This document shows positions 39,748 to 48,249 of a DNA stretch of 48,636 bases, piece by piece. Numbering within the stretch: the stretch's first letter is position 1; every line of letters begins with the position of its first letter. The notes beneath the pieces are model-generated. The model had not been told where the DNA came from. It saw only the letters and a list, made by a program, of their open reading frames with translations, and did no database searches. Origin of the DNA: Deltaproteobacteria bacterium. GTDB lineage: Bacteria; Myxococcota_A; UBA9160; SZUA-336. A program made the position numbers and the translations under genes. The stretch is taken from assembly GCA_029261925.1 (NCBI GenBank), contig JAJDAJ010000076.1, positions 1-48,636 of the forward strand, written 5' to 3'.

Positions 39748-40653
39748 GTGGAGCAGCGGCATCGGCGAATGGCGCAGATCGTGCGCGACTTCATGGAGGC
39801 CGCAGCGCGCTGGGTCGAGGTCACCGAGGGACTGCGTGCCGGTGCGCTCGACTTCTCCGAGATGCAGCGGCTGGTGGGCGAGGCCGAGGACAGCGTGCTG
39901 TTTCGCCTCAAGGAGCAGTGCCACGCGCTCTTCCGCGTGCGCGACGGGCGGCCGTCGATCGAGGTCGAGGCCGAGGAGCTCTTCGACCTGGTCGTGGGGG
40001 CCCTGTTCCACGAGACCATGAAGCTGCGCGAGGGCTTCTACCTGACGGCGACCTACACGCCGCGGCTCGAACGCATGACCGAGGAGGTCGCGGGCGGCGA
40101 GCCGCTGCGCAAGGCCCTCGGCGGCCTGCTCGACGCGGGACGCCGGCGCGTCGAGGAGTCCACGCTCGAGGTGGACGACCTCATACACGAGACGCGCGAG
40201 CAGCTGCTGATCGTGCTGCGCCAGCTCGCCGACAGCGGTCCGGTGGCCCGCTGCCTGGTCGAGGATCCGCAGCGCACGGAGCAGGTCTTTCAGATGGACC
40301 TCGAGTCCCTGCTCGCCGACGTCTACGGCGACGCGGGCCGCGGTCTGGAGCTGGCACTCGGCAGCCTGCTCCAGAGCGGACACTTCGACGCGGCGGTCGA
40401 GATCCTGGATCGCCACACGCTCCCGGAGCCGGCCGCCAGCAGCACCCGACCCTGGGCCGCGGCGATGGCCGCGTACTACGCGGGCGCGTTCGAGTGCGCC
40501 GTCGACCTGCTCGGCGACTGGCTGCCAGACGATGCGACGGGGCGCGTGCAGGCCGCCCGCCGCACCCTGCTCGAGCTGGCGAGGACCGTCGAGAACGAGA
40601 CACCGGCGCTCGCGCGTCGCGCGCGCGAGCTGGCAGGAGCGATGACCGGGTAG
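39748..40653 (+). CDS. Unrecognised cytoplasmic helical protein, 301 aa
   Basis: I do not recognise a family. GTG 39748 (MEQRHRRMAQ) is used; ATG 39769 is an alternative. It has no signal peptide or membrane segment. It is almost entirely alpha-helical and acidic, with ELFDLVVGALFHETMKLREGFY around residues 75-95, long heptad-like helices at ~110-160 (LDAGRRRVEESTLEVDDLIHE), and helical-hairpin repeats in the C-terminal half (LLQSGHFDAAVEILDRH, AYYAGAFECAVDLLGDWL) that look like TPR-type pairs. Codon usage fits its neighbours, so it is a real gene. Its 3' end is 4 bp from the convergent lgt stop. Confidence 0.75.
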   Translation: MEQRHRRMAQIVRDFMEAAARWVEVTEGLRAGALDFSEMQRLVGEAEDSVLFRLKEQCHALFRVRDGRPSIEVEAEELFDLVVGALFHETMKLREGFYLTATYTPRLERMTEEVAGGEPLRKALGGLLDAGRRRVEESTLEVDDLIHETREQLLIVLRQLADSGPVARCLVEDPQRTEQVFQMDLESLLADVYGDAGRGLELALGSLLQSGHFDAAVEILDRHTLPEPAASSTRPWAAAMAAYYAGAFECAVDLLGDWLPDDATGRVQAARRTLLELARTVENETPALARRARELAGAMTG

Positions 40654-40657
40654 CGGA

Positions 40658-41449
40658 TCAGGGGGTGGGTGCGGGCGCGACGTCGCGGGTGCGACGCCGC
40701 CAGAACAGCCAGCCGACCGCCCCGGTCGCGACGCAGCCCAGCGCGACCAGCTGTGCGTTGGTCAGCGGACCGACCACCGCCGGGTTGATGCGCCAGCTCT
40801 CGATGACCAGCCGCCCCGCACCCTGGATCATCAGGTACTCGCCGAAGAGGAACGGCGAGCGACCGCGGCGCAGCGCCAGCCAGAGCGTCCCCAGCAGCAG
40901 CCAGCCGCTCTCGTAGAGCATGGTCGGGTGGACCGCGAAGACCTCGCCGGTCTGCTCGTCGATCGTCGGGGGCAGCCCCTGCGGAAACGCGACCGCCCAG
41001 GGCGCGTCGCTGCGCGCGCCGTAGTCGTCGCCCACCAGGAAGCAGCCGATGCGTCCGATGGCCTGGCCGAGTGCCAGTGTCGGCGCCGCCGCGTCGAATC
41101 CCGCCTTGAGCGGGATGCCCAGCCGCCGGGCCCCGATCGCGCCGAAGGCGATGCCGCCGATCAGGCCGCCGTACCAGGTCAAGCCTGCGCGGCTGAACAG
41201 CGGTCCCCCCACGTCGAGGATCGAGGCTGCCGGGTTGCGGGCCATGAACTCGCCCACGTACCAGAGCTTGGCGCCGAGCAGGCCCCCGATCAGGCACCAG
41301 GTCAGGACGTCCCAGGCGGCCTCGCGGCGCAGCCCGGCGCGCTCGAACGAGTCGGCGGCCAGCCAGCCGCCCAGGATGAAGCCCAGCGCGACCATGACGC
41401 CGAAGCTCGAGATCGGGAAGCCGAATACCTCGAACAGGACCGGATACAT
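40658..41449 (-). CDS. lgt: Prolipoprotein diacylglyceryl transferase
   Basis: A 263-residue inner-membrane enzyme that transfers diacylglyceryl from phosphatidylglycerol to the lipobox cysteine of prolipoproteins. About seven hydrophobic segments are visible. The Lgt signature is GQAIGRIGCFLVGDDYG; TWYGGLIGGI and HPTMLYESGW are conserved neighbours with the catalytic His/Arg region. MYPVLFEVFGFPISSFG is the usual start, so the frame upstream of 41449 is excluded. It would process the lipoprotein encoded at 30748. It is divergent from the P450 gene, 86 bp away. Confidence 0.95.
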   Translation of the reverse strand: MYPVLFEVFGFPISSFGVMVALGFILGGWLAADSFERAGLRREAAWDVLTWCLIGGLLGAKLWYVGEFMARNPAASILDVGGPLFSRAGLTWYGGLIGGIAFGAIGARRLGIPLKAGFDAAAPTLALGQAIGRIGCFLVGDDYGARSDAPWAVAFPQGLPPTIDEQTGEVFAVHPTMLYESGWLLLGTLWLALRRGRSPFLFGEYLMIQGAGRLVIESWRINPAVVGPLTNAQLVALGCVATGAVGWLFWRRRTRDVAPAPTP

Positions 41450-41535
41450 GGTCGCGGAGGATAGGGTCCATTGCGGGCTCCCGCTTGCTGTGCGCGTGCC
41501 GCAGGCCGTACGCTGCGCCGGCGAGGAGGCGTGGC

Positions 41536-42816
41536 ATGTCGCTACATCAGACACCCGCGGCGGGCCAGCCGGGACCGGCGCTTTTCGAGCCCATGCTCGG
41601 TGCCGCCGATCCGCGGCTGGTGTGCGAGCAGCTCGCGCGGCTCCGCCGCGACGCTCCGGTGCACCGCGATCCGCGGACGGGCCTGTGGCTGATCACCCGG
41701 CACGCCGACGTGAAGCGGATCTCGCGGGAGCCGGCCGTGTTCTCCTCGGAGCCGCACGGGCCCTGGCACGAGTTCGAGAGCCACTTCTCGATGCAGGCCG
41801 AGGACGGACCGCCGCACCACCGCACGCGCAACGTGGTCAGCCGCGGCTTCACGCCGCGCCGCGTCGCGCATCTGGAGGCCAGCGTTCGCCGCTACGCCGA
41901 CGAGGCGATCGACGCGGTGGCCGCGTCCGGCGCCTGTGACCTCGTGCAGGACGTGGCCGTGCCGGTTCCGGCCCGGATCATCGCCGACATGCTCGGCATC
42001 GGCGAGCGCTTCGAGCTCTTCCAGGACTGGGTCGAGGTCGTGACCGCCGCCACGACGACCGGGGGGCGCAGCCTGCGCGGCCCGGCCGACGAGGAGGTCT
42101 GCCGGGCCTTCGAGGACTACGTGGGCTCGGTGGTCGCGGAGCGAGCCGCGCGGCCGGGCGACGACCTGATCTCGGCGATGCTGGGCGGGCGCGACGCGGG
42201 AGTGCTCGACTCGTTCGCGCGCGATCCGTTCCCCGGCGTGCCCGCCGGCGACGGCGTGCTGGGCTTCATCTCGTTCCTGGTGCTCGCCGGCAGCGAGACC
42301 ACGCGCCACGCGATCTCCGGCGGCATGCTCGCACTGCTCGAGCACCCCGGGCAGCGCGAGCAGCTGCAGCGTCGACCCGCCCTGCTGCCCGTCGCGGTCG
42401 AGGAGGTCCTGCGCTTCGTCTCGCCCGTGCGCGCCATGCGCCGTACGGTCCTGCGCGACGGCGTGGAGCTGCACGGCCAGCAGCTGGCGCGCGGCGACTC
42501 CGTGATGCTGATCTACAGCTCGGCCAATCGCGACGAGCGCGTCTTCGACTCCCCCGACGCCTTCCGCGTGGACCGGCGGCCCAACGACCACGTGTCGTTC
42601 GGCTTCGGCACGCACTTCTGCCTCGGGGCGAACCTGGCGCGGATGGAGATCCGCGTGACGCTGGAGCGCCTGCTGACGCGGCTGCCCGACCTGCAGCTCG
42701 CGCCGGGCGCGCGGCTCGAGCGCCACCCCAGCAGCATCGTCAACGGGCTGGTGCACATGCCCGTGGTTTTCACCCCGGTCGCCCGCGGACCGGACGCGAA
42801 GGAGCCTGCGAGATGA
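41536..42816 (+). CDS. Cytochrome P450
   Basis: A 426-residue soluble bacterial P450. The I-helix oxygen-activating motif AGSETTR is at 251-257, the K-helix ExxR in VEEVLRF, and the heme-binding loop FGFGTHFCLGANLAR with Cys362. QAEDGPPHHRTRNVVSRGFTPRR is the usual C-helix HxxxR region. ATG at 41536 has GAGGAGG upstream. It needs ferredoxin and reductase partners not encoded in the window. It is first in an operon with an SDR and a cyclase-family gene, suggesting hydroxylation of a cyclic substrate, then alcohol oxidation and hydrolysis (inference). Confidence 0.94.
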   Translation: MSLHQTPAAGQPGPALFEPMLGAADPRLVCEQLARLRRDAPVHRDPRTGLWLITRHADVKRISREPAVFSSEPHGPWHEFESHFSMQAEDGPPHHRTRNVVSRGFTPRRVAHLEASVRRYADEAIDAVAASGACDLVQDVAVPVPARIIADMLGIGERFELFQDWVEVVTAATTTGGRSLRGPADEEVCRAFEDYVGSVVAERAARPGDDLISAMLGGRDAGVLDSFARDPFPGVPAGDGVLGFISFLVLAGSETTRHAISGGMLALLEHPGQREQLQRRPALLPVAVEEVLRFVSPVRAMRRTVLRDGVELHGQQLARGDSVMLIYSSANRDERVFDSPDAFRVDRRPNDHVSFGFGTHFCLGANLARMEIRVTLERLLTRLPDLQLAPGARLERHPSSIVNGLVHMPVVFTPVARGPDAKEPAR

Positions 42817-42845
42817 GCGACTGGAACACCGGACGCGGACGATGA
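42813..42845 (+). other. Ten-codon minigene bridging P450 and SDR genes
   Basis: ATG AGC GAC ... CGA TGA encodes MSDWNTGRGR. Its ATG overlaps the P450 stop (ATGA) and its stop overlaps the SDR start (ATGA). An AAGGAG site lies 8 nt upstream. It may couple translation of the two genes, or be a chance product. Confidence 0.4.
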
Positions 42846-43753
42846 GCGTGGATCTGTCGGGCAAGGTGGCGGTGGTCACCGGGGCGGGGGGTGGCATCGG
42901 TCGCGCGACGGCCCTGGAGCTGGCGCGGCTGGGCGCCGCGGTCCTCGTCAACGACCTGGGCACCTCGACCGACGGCATCGGCAGCGACGCCGCACGCGCC
43001 GAGGCGGTCGCCGACGAGATCCGCGCCGCGGGCGGCCGCGCCGCGGCGAACGGGGACTCGGTGGCGGAGTACGCCTCGGCGGGCCGGATCATCGATCAGG
43101 CCGTGAGCGAGCTCGGCGGCATCGACATCCTGGTCAACAACGCGGGCCTGACCGGGCGCGGCGGGGCCCACGAGGTGGACGCCGAGACCTTCGACCGGGT
43201 CGTGGCCAGCCACGTGCAGGGCGCGTTCGGCTGCACGCGCCACGCGGTCGACCACATGATCGAGGGCGGCTGGGGGCGCATCGTCAACATGGTCTCGCGT
43301 ACGGGCATCAGCGGGATTCCCGGGGCAGTGGCTTACGGCACGGCCAAGGGGGGAGTCTTCGGCTTCACCAACGTGGCCAGCCGCGACCTCGGCCGCTTCG
43401 GGATCACGGTCAATGCCGTCAATCCGGCGTCGACCCGCACGCGCATGGTGACGCAGGCATTCGACACCATGCAGAGCGAGGATGTCGCGGCGCGCAAGCG
43501 CGCCGAGAACCTGGTCTCGCAGATGCAGGCGCCCGAGAACGTGGCGGTGCTGATCGCCTACCTTTGCACGCCGGCGGCGGCGGGCATCAACGGCCAGGTC
43601 TTCCTGGTCGACCACAACCGCATCGGGCTGTTCGCTCCCATCGAGGTCACCCAGAGCGTCGAGCGCGAGAAGGAGTGGACCGTGGCCGAGCTCGAGGCGG
43701 GGCTGGGCGAGCTGAGCTTTCACGCACTCGACGACCCCTACGCGGGCTCGTAG
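42842..43753 (+). CDS. Short-chain dehydrogenase/reductase
   Basis: A 303-residue NAD(P)-dependent oxidoreductase. TGAGGGIG at 13-20 binds the cofactor, followed by NNAG in DILVNNAGLTG, Ser in NMVSRTG and YGTAK as catalytic Tyr and Lys. VLVNDLGTSTDGIG after strand 2 and the ~50-residue C-terminal extension make it the same subtype as the SDR at 10767, i.e. the hydroxyacyl-CoA/hydroxysteroid dehydrogenase-like group. It probably oxidises the alcohol made by the upstream P450 or a downstream intermediate (inference). Spacing to the cyclase gene is 10 bp. Confidence 0.92.
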   Translation: MSVDLSGKVAVVTGAGGGIGRATALELARLGAAVLVNDLGTSTDGIGSDAARAEAVADEIRAAGGRAAANGDSVAEYASAGRIIDQAVSELGGIDILVNNAGLTGRGGAHEVDAETFDRVVASHVQGAFGCTRHAVDHMIEGGWGRIVNMVSRTGISGIPGAVAYGTAKGGVFGFTNVASRDLGRFGITVNAVNPASTRTRMVTQAFDTMQSEDVAARKRAENLVSQMQAPENVAVLIAYLCTPAAAGINGQVFLVDHNRIGLFAPIEVTQSVEREKEWTVAELEAGLGELSFHALDDPYAGS

Positions 43754-43763
43754 GAGAGAACGG

Positions 43764-44699
43764 ATGTCGGAGGCCGAGTTCCTCGAGCAGCTGCGCGAGC
43801 TGAAGACCTGGGGCAAGTGGGGCGCTGGCGACGAGAAGGGCGCGCTGAACTACATCACGCCGGCCAAGCGCGCGGAGGCGGCGGGGCTGGCGCGGCAGGG
43901 GCGGACGTTCTCGCTGTCGATCCCGGTCCGAGCGGGGCAGGGGCCGCAGTCCGGCGCGGGCGGGCGTATCAACCCGCTGCACTTCATGACGGCGACCGGC
44001 TGCGACCCGAGCACGCCCGTCGACCTGGGGGGCGACGCCCGGTACACCGACGACTTCATCGTGCTGGCGGTGCAGGGCGGCACGCAGTGGGATGCGCTCT
44101 GCCACGTGTACTACGGCTCCGAGCTGTACAACGGCCACGCGGCCACGCACGTCGACTCGCGCGGCGCCGCCCGCAACGGCATCGAGAAGGTACACGCTGA
44201 CTTCGTCTCGCGCGGCGTGCTTCTCGACGTGGCGCGGTCGAGGGGCGTGCAGCGGCTCGACGACGGGTATGCGATCAGCGTCGAGGACCTGGAGCGGGCC
44301 GAGCAGGAGCAGGGCGTGCGCGTCGGCACCGGCGACATCCTCCTGGTCCGGACCGGACAGATGTCGGAGGTGGGCGACTTCGACGACTGGTCGGTCTTCC
44401 AGCGGCCCGAGCCCGGCCTGCACTGGTCGACTGCAGCCTGGCTGCACGAGCGCGAGGTCGCGGCGGTCGCCGCCGACAACCAGATGGTCGAGGCCGGCGG
44501 CCAGCTCGAGGGTTACCTGGTGCCGTTCCACATGCTGGCGCTGGCGAACCTGGGGATCCACCTGGGCGAGTTCTGGTTCCTCGAGGAGCTCGCCGCCGAC
44601 TGCGCGAGCGACGGCATCTGGGAGTTCCTGCTGGTCGCCCAGGCGCTGCCGCTGCACGGCGGCACCGGCTCGCCGGTGAATCCGCTCGCGATCAAGTAG
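43764..44699 (+). CDS. Cyclase family protein (kynurenine formamidase-like fold)
   Basis: A 311-residue metal-dependent hydrolase of the bacterial cyclase family. The classical metal motif HxGTHxDxPxH appears as QGGTQWDALCH at ~109-119: two His are Gln while Asp and the last His remain. That Gln version is a recognisable subgroup in which lactone or cyclic-ester hydrolysis has been proposed but substrate is mostly unknown. Other blocks are WGAGDEKGALNYITPAKR, GDILLVRTG, WSTAAWLHEREVAAVAADN and PFHMLALANLGIHLGEFW. GGAGAG precedes the ATG. Its last 8 bp overlap the convergent patatin gene. Confidence 0.9.
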   Translation: MSEAEFLEQLRELKTWGKWGAGDEKGALNYITPAKRAEAAGLARQGRTFSLSIPVRAGQGPQSGAGGRINPLHFMTATGCDPSTPVDLGGDARYTDDFIVLAVQGGTQWDALCHVYYGSELYNGHAATHVDSRGAARNGIEKVHADFVSRGVLLDVARSRGVQRLDDGYAISVEDLERAEQEQGVRVGTGDILLVRTGQMSEVGDFDDWSVFQRPEPGLHWSTAAWLHEREVAAVAADNQMVEAGGQLEGYLVPFHMLALANLGIHLGEFWFLEELAADCASDGIWEFLLVAQALPLHGGTGSPVNPLAIK

Positions 44700-46128
44700 A
44701 CCGCGGATGCGGGCGCGCGCGCAGCTGCGCCTCGATCTCCTCGAGCTGCGCGGGGAAGGTCTCCTTCGCCGAGCGCAGGTACTCCGGAATGAAGCGGGTG
44801 TCGAAGAATGCGTCGCTCTCGTCGGGTAGCCGCAGCCCGAGCAGCTCGACGTCGGGGCGCATCTCGAGCAGCGCGCGGTCGCGCCGGTGCATGTGCTCGA
44901 TGCTCGCCGCGACCACCGTCTGCATGATGCGCAGCTTGCCCATGCGCCCCCCGGCCATCCTGTAGCGATCGAGCTGGCCGGTGAGCTTGACGTAGACGAT
45001 GACCAGGCGCTCGCGGGTCTCGACTCCCGCGCGCCGGTCGAGGTCCCACTTGTGGACGACGGACGCCAGGGGCACGTCCTCGGTGGTGGAGCCGTCGATG
45101 TAGTGGACGACGTCGCCGTCGGCCACGGGGACCGGACGCGGCACGAAGAGCAGCGGGACGGTCGACGAGGCGAGCGCCGCCTCGCGGGCGTCCACGCAGC
45201 GCACCAGGTCGGACAGGTGCGCTGCGACCGGCTCGGGCGTGAGCACCTCGGGCCGGCACTCGACCAGGTTGAACGCCACGCTGTAGAAGGGGCGCTGCGG
45301 CTCGACGCGCTCGCAGTAGCGCTGGAGCATCCGGGCCATGCCGTTGGCGCAGTCCACGAAGCCCGCGCGGGCCGGCGCCTCGGAAGGCAGGAACGCGTCG
45401 CGCACCAGGGTACGCAGGAACTGCAGCTTGGACGGGCGCACGCGCAGGTTCATGCGCCCCGCGTACAGGTCGTAGCCCATCTGCTCGATCGCCTGGGGCG
45501 AGAGACCCTGGGCGTAGAGCAGCCCCGCGATGGCGCCGGCGCTGGTGCCCCAGATCTCGTCGATCTGCGGGGCGCAGCCGATGCCCTCGAGCAGGCGGAT
45601 CGCCGGCGCGTGGCAGAAGAGCTTGATGCCGCCCGAGCCCAGCGCGAGCACCACGCGCGTTCCGGGGTCGGCGAGCAGCTCGCGCAGCGCGCCGAAACGC
45701 TCGTGCAGCGCCGGGCAGGCCCCGGCCGCGCCCGATGGGACCACCTGCCAGACGTAGGCTCGCCGGCCGCCGGCCACGTCCAGCACGAAGCCGTCGGGCG
45801 GCGGAACCCGGTTGCGGCCCAGGAAGCGCACGTCGACGCTGCCGTCGGCGCGGCCCTCGGCGAGCAGCCGGCAGAGCATCGCCAGGCGCGCGTCGTCGGG
45901 CGGTGGGTTGGCGACCGCTCCGTCGAGCGGCCGCGTGAAGCGGACCGGCAGCTCGCGCTCCTGGAGGCGCTGCACGACCTCGACGGCGACCCCGTGCCCG
46001 CGCAGCAGCTCCAGCTCCTGCCCCGGGACGAAGTACGTGCCGTCGGGTGCCTGGAAGCGCAGGGGCGAGCCGAGCTCCTCGAGCTCCGGGCCCGGCCCGG
46101 TCAGCTTGATCTGGTAGATGCAGTCCAT
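44692..46128 (-). CDS. Patatin-like phospholipase
   Basis: A 478-residue protein. The patatin catalytic set is complete: oxyanion loop GSGGIK at 164-169, nucleophile Ser196 in GTSAG, and Asp345 in YIDGST (the usual DGG/A). It should hydrolyse acyl esters of lipids with a Ser-Asp dyad. Residues 1-150 form an extra N-terminal region (CIYQIKLTGPGPELEELG, FVPGQELELLRG, FVLDVAGGRRAYVWQVVP) that I do not recognise. No signal peptide, so cytoplasmic or inner-membrane-associated. GAGGAGG lies just upstream of the ATG. Confidence 0.9.
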   Translation of the reverse strand: MDCIYQIKLTGPGPELEELGSPLRFQAPDGTYFVPGQELELLRGHGVAVEVVQRLQERELPVRFTRPLDGAVANPPPDDARLAMLCRLLAEGRADGSVDVRFLGRNRVPPPDGFVLDVAGGRRAYVWQVVPSGAAGACPALHERFGALRELLADPGTRVVLALGSGGIKLFCHAPAIRLLEGIGCAPQIDEIWGTSAGAIAGLLYAQGLSPQAIEQMGYDLYAGRMNLRVRPSKLQFLRTLVRDAFLPSEAPARAGFVDCANGMARMLQRYCERVEPQRPFYSVAFNLVECRPEVLTPEPVAAHLSDLVRCVDAREAALASSTVPLLFVPRPVPVADGDVVHYIDGSTTEDVPLASVVHKWDLDRRAGVETRERLVIVYVKLTGQLDRYRMAGGRMGKLRIMQTVVAASIEHMHRRDRALLEMRPDVELLGLRLPDESDAFFDTRFIPEYLRSAKETFPAQLEEIEAQLRARPHPRST

Positions 46129-46247
46129 GCCCGCTCCCGCCTCCTCTCCTTCGGAGAAAGCCGCTTGGAAATCGAGGGCTTACGGGCCGTCCGGGGGGGA
46201 TCGCCCCCGCGCTGGCGGCCGGCAGAAGATGCCGGGGCGGCCCGGAC

Positions 46248-46274
46248 CCGCGGGGAAAACCCATTTGCCCGCGG
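46248..46274. other. Hairpin in the patatin/transglycosylase divergent gap
   Basis: CCGCGGG and CCCGCGG form a 7-bp stem with a 13-nt, A/T-containing loop, 48 bp before the transglycosylase start. The rest of the 194-bp gap holds only a small TCTCC/GGAGA dyad (46146-46158). Confidence 0.3.
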
Positions 46275-46322
46275 CCGGGGGGCCGGATAGCTTCTGCGCC
46301 GGATCTACCCCCCGGTCAATCC

Positions 46323-46892
46323 ATGCAGACCCACACCCCACGACCCTGGGCGGCCATCGCCCTGGGGCTGATGCTCGTGAGCGCCGCGGCCTCCGGCCCG
46401 ACCGGCCACGTGCCCCAGCCCCAGACCCGCTCCGGCCTCGCCGCCGAGGAGCTGCGCGCGCGCCTGAGCTGCGAGCTGCGCGAGCGAAATCCGCGGCTGA
46501 GCGTCGCCACGGCGGCGCGCATCGCCTCGGCCGTGGAGCGCTGCGAGCAGCAGCACGGGGTGCCGGCCGACCTGGTCACCGCGGTGCTCTGGGTCGAGAG
46601 CAGCGCGCGCCCGTACGCGCACAGCCCGATGGGCGCGCTGGGCCTGATGCAGGTGATGCCGCACATGTATGCCGAGCTCGACCTGCCCGGACACCCGGCG
46701 CTGATCGAGACGAACCTCGAGGCCGGCTGCATGCTGCTGGCCGACAACATCCGGCGCTGGGGCCACGACGACGGCATCTCGGCGTACTTCTGGGGCACCT
46801 CGATCCGCGGCGACCGCTACCTGAACAAGGTGCGCGCGGCGCGGGCCGAGATCGCACCCCGTCTGGATCCGGCGGCAGAGCGCTGCGGATGA
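46323..46892 (+). CDS. Lytic transglycosylase (SLT domain)
   Basis: A 189-residue exported murein-cleaving enzyme. It has a signal peptide (WAAIALGLMLVSAAA), then the SLT fold: VPADLVTAVLWVESSARPYA with catalytic Glu92, SPMGALGLMQVMP at 102-113, LIETNLEAGCMLLADNIRRWG and a final ISAYFWGTSIRGDRYLNKV. Such enzymes cut the MurNAc-GlcNAc bond to form 1,6-anhydro ends. It is a minimal version with almost no flanking domains. The stop overlaps the moaC start as ATGA. Confidence 0.92.
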   Translation: MQTHTPRPWAAIALGLMLVSAAASGPTGHVPQPQTRSGLAAEELRARLSCELRERNPRLSVATAARIASAVERCEQQHGVPADLVTAVLWVESSARPYAHSPMGALGLMQVMPHMYAELDLPGHPALIETNLEAGCMLLADNIRRWGHDDGISAYFWGTSIRGDRYLNKVRAARAEIAPRLDPAAERCG

Positions 46893-47371
46893 GCCAGCGG
46901 CGCTCGTCCCACTTCGACGCGCAGGGACGCGCGCAGATGGTGGACGTCGGGGACAAGGCGGTCACCCGGCGCGAGGCGATCGCGCGCGGCGCGATCCGGC
47001 TCTCCGCCGAGGCCTATCGCGCCGTGGTCGAGGGCAGTGCGAGCAAGGGCGACGTGCTGGGCATCGCGCGGATCGCGGGGATCCAGGGTGCGAAGCACAC
47101 GGGCGAATGGATCCCGCTCTGCCACCCGCTCGGGCTCGAGTCCGTCGAGGTCGAGTTCACGCCCGACCCCGACGGTCCACGCATCGAGATCGAGGCGCGC
47201 GCGCGCGTGACCGCCAAGACCGGCGTGGAGATGGAGGCCATGGTCGCGGTGTCGGCGGCGGCGCTGACGATCTACGACATGTGCAAGTCCATCGACCGCG
47301 GCATGGCGATCGAGGACGTGCGCCTCGTGCACAAGTCGGGCGGCAAGAGCGGCACCTGGGACGCGCGCTGA
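46889..47371 (+). CDS. moaC: Cyclic pyranopterin monophosphate synthase
   Basis: A 160-residue enzyme of molybdenum cofactor synthesis, converting the MoaA product to cyclic pyranopterin monophosphate. Catalytic residues correspond to E. coli MoaC with an offset of two: Lys53 (ASKGDVLGIARIAG), His79 (PLCHPL), Glu114 (KTGVEMEAM) and Lys133 (MCKSIDRGM). The N-terminus SHFDAQGRAQMVDVGDK is typical. The start ATG at 46889 overlaps the transglycosylase stop; the long frame upstream is not coding. Other moa/moe genes are not in the window. Confidence 0.96.
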   Translation: MSQRRSSHFDAQGRAQMVDVGDKAVTRREAIARGAIRLSAEAYRAVVEGSASKGDVLGIARIAGIQGAKHTGEWIPLCHPLGLESVEVEFTPDPDGPRIEIEARARVTAKTGVEMEAMVAVSAAALTIYDMCKSIDRGMAIEDVRLVHKSGGKSGTWDAR

Positions 47372-47441
47372 GACGCCCGCGTGCGGGCGCGCGTAGCGTG
47401 CGCTAAACCCGACTTCTCGCCCCGCGCTCGCGGAGGTGCCC

Positions 47442-48230
47442 ATGGTGGCGCACGGCGGCCCGGGATCCCCCGACGATCAGCATCGACGCGTCGCCGCGCG
47501 GCCCGGCGACACCGGCCAGGGACCGCGCGAGCGCGTGCTGCGCGACGGCGCCGGCACGCTCTCGACGGCGGAGCTGATCGCGGTCGTGCTCGGCAGCGGG
47601 ACGCGCGGGCGCCCGGCGGCGGAGATCGCCGCGCGGCTGCTGCGCTCGTTCGGCTCGCTCGAGGCGCTGGGCCACGCGGGCGGTGCCGAGATCGCGGCCG
47701 CCGCGGGCATGGGGCCGGCGCGCACCGCCGCACTTCGCGCCGCGCTGGAGCTCGGCGCGCGCTGGGCGCGCGCGCCCCTCGCGCGGGGCACGCGGGTGAC
47801 GTCGCCCGAGCAGGTTGCCGCGCACTTCGGTCCGCGGCTGCGGCGTCTGCGCCAGGAGGTCTTCGTGGTGCTGCTGCTCGACGCGCGACACCGCGTGATC
47901 GGCCAGGCGGAGGTGCACCGCGGCAGCCTCGACTCGAGCCTGGTGCACCCGCGCGAGGTGTTCGCGCCGGCGCTGCGCGAGTCGGCCGCCGCGATCGTGC
48001 TCCTGCACAACCACCCCAGCGGCGACCCCACGCCCAGCCGCGAGGATCGCGACGTCACGCGACGCCTGGCGCAGGCGGGCGACATCCTGGGCATTCGCGT
48101 CCTGGACCACCTGGTCATCGCCTCCGACGCGCACCGGAGCTTCGCGCGCAGCGGCTGGCTGGAAGGCTGCGGAACGCCCGTGGGCGTCCCCCATCCGGGC
48201 ACTCAAGGCCCCACCGGAGGGCGCCGATAG
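47442..48230 (+). CDS. radC: RadC/JAB-domain protein
   Basis: A 262-residue protein. The N-terminal part has the helix-hairpin-helix-like RadC region (RERVLRDGAGTLSTAELIAVVLGSGTRG). The C-terminal JAMM metalloprotease-like domain carries the metal motif LLHNHPSGDPTPSREDRDVT and GIRVLDHLVIA. Despite its historical name, a role in DNA repair is not supported; function is unknown. The ATG at 47442 with GGAGG upstream is preferred to a GTG six bases earlier. An unusual Gly/Asp-rich N-terminal ~25 residues and a Pro/Gly tail (VPHPGTQGPTGGRR) extend it beyond the usual ~220-230 residues. Confidence 0.93.
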   Translation: MVAHGGPGSPDDQHRRVAARPGDTGQGPRERVLRDGAGTLSTAELIAVVLGSGTRGRPAAEIAARLLRSFGSLEALGHAGGAEIAAAAGMGPARTAALRAALELGARWARAPLARGTRVTSPEQVAAHFGPRLRRLRQEVFVVLLLDARHRVIGQAEVHRGSLDSSLVHPREVFAPALRESAAAIVLLHNHPSGDPTPSREDRDVTRRLAQAGDILGIRVLDHLVIASDAHRSFARSGWLEGCGTPVGVPHPGTQGPTGGRR

Positions 48231-48249
48231 CTGGCGCAGGAGCGTACCG

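Noticed and set aside
46118..46888. Long frame upstream of moaC
   Set aside because: It is the out-of-frame shadow of the transglycosylase gene; MoaC homologues begin at the SHFDAQGRAQMVDVGDK region.
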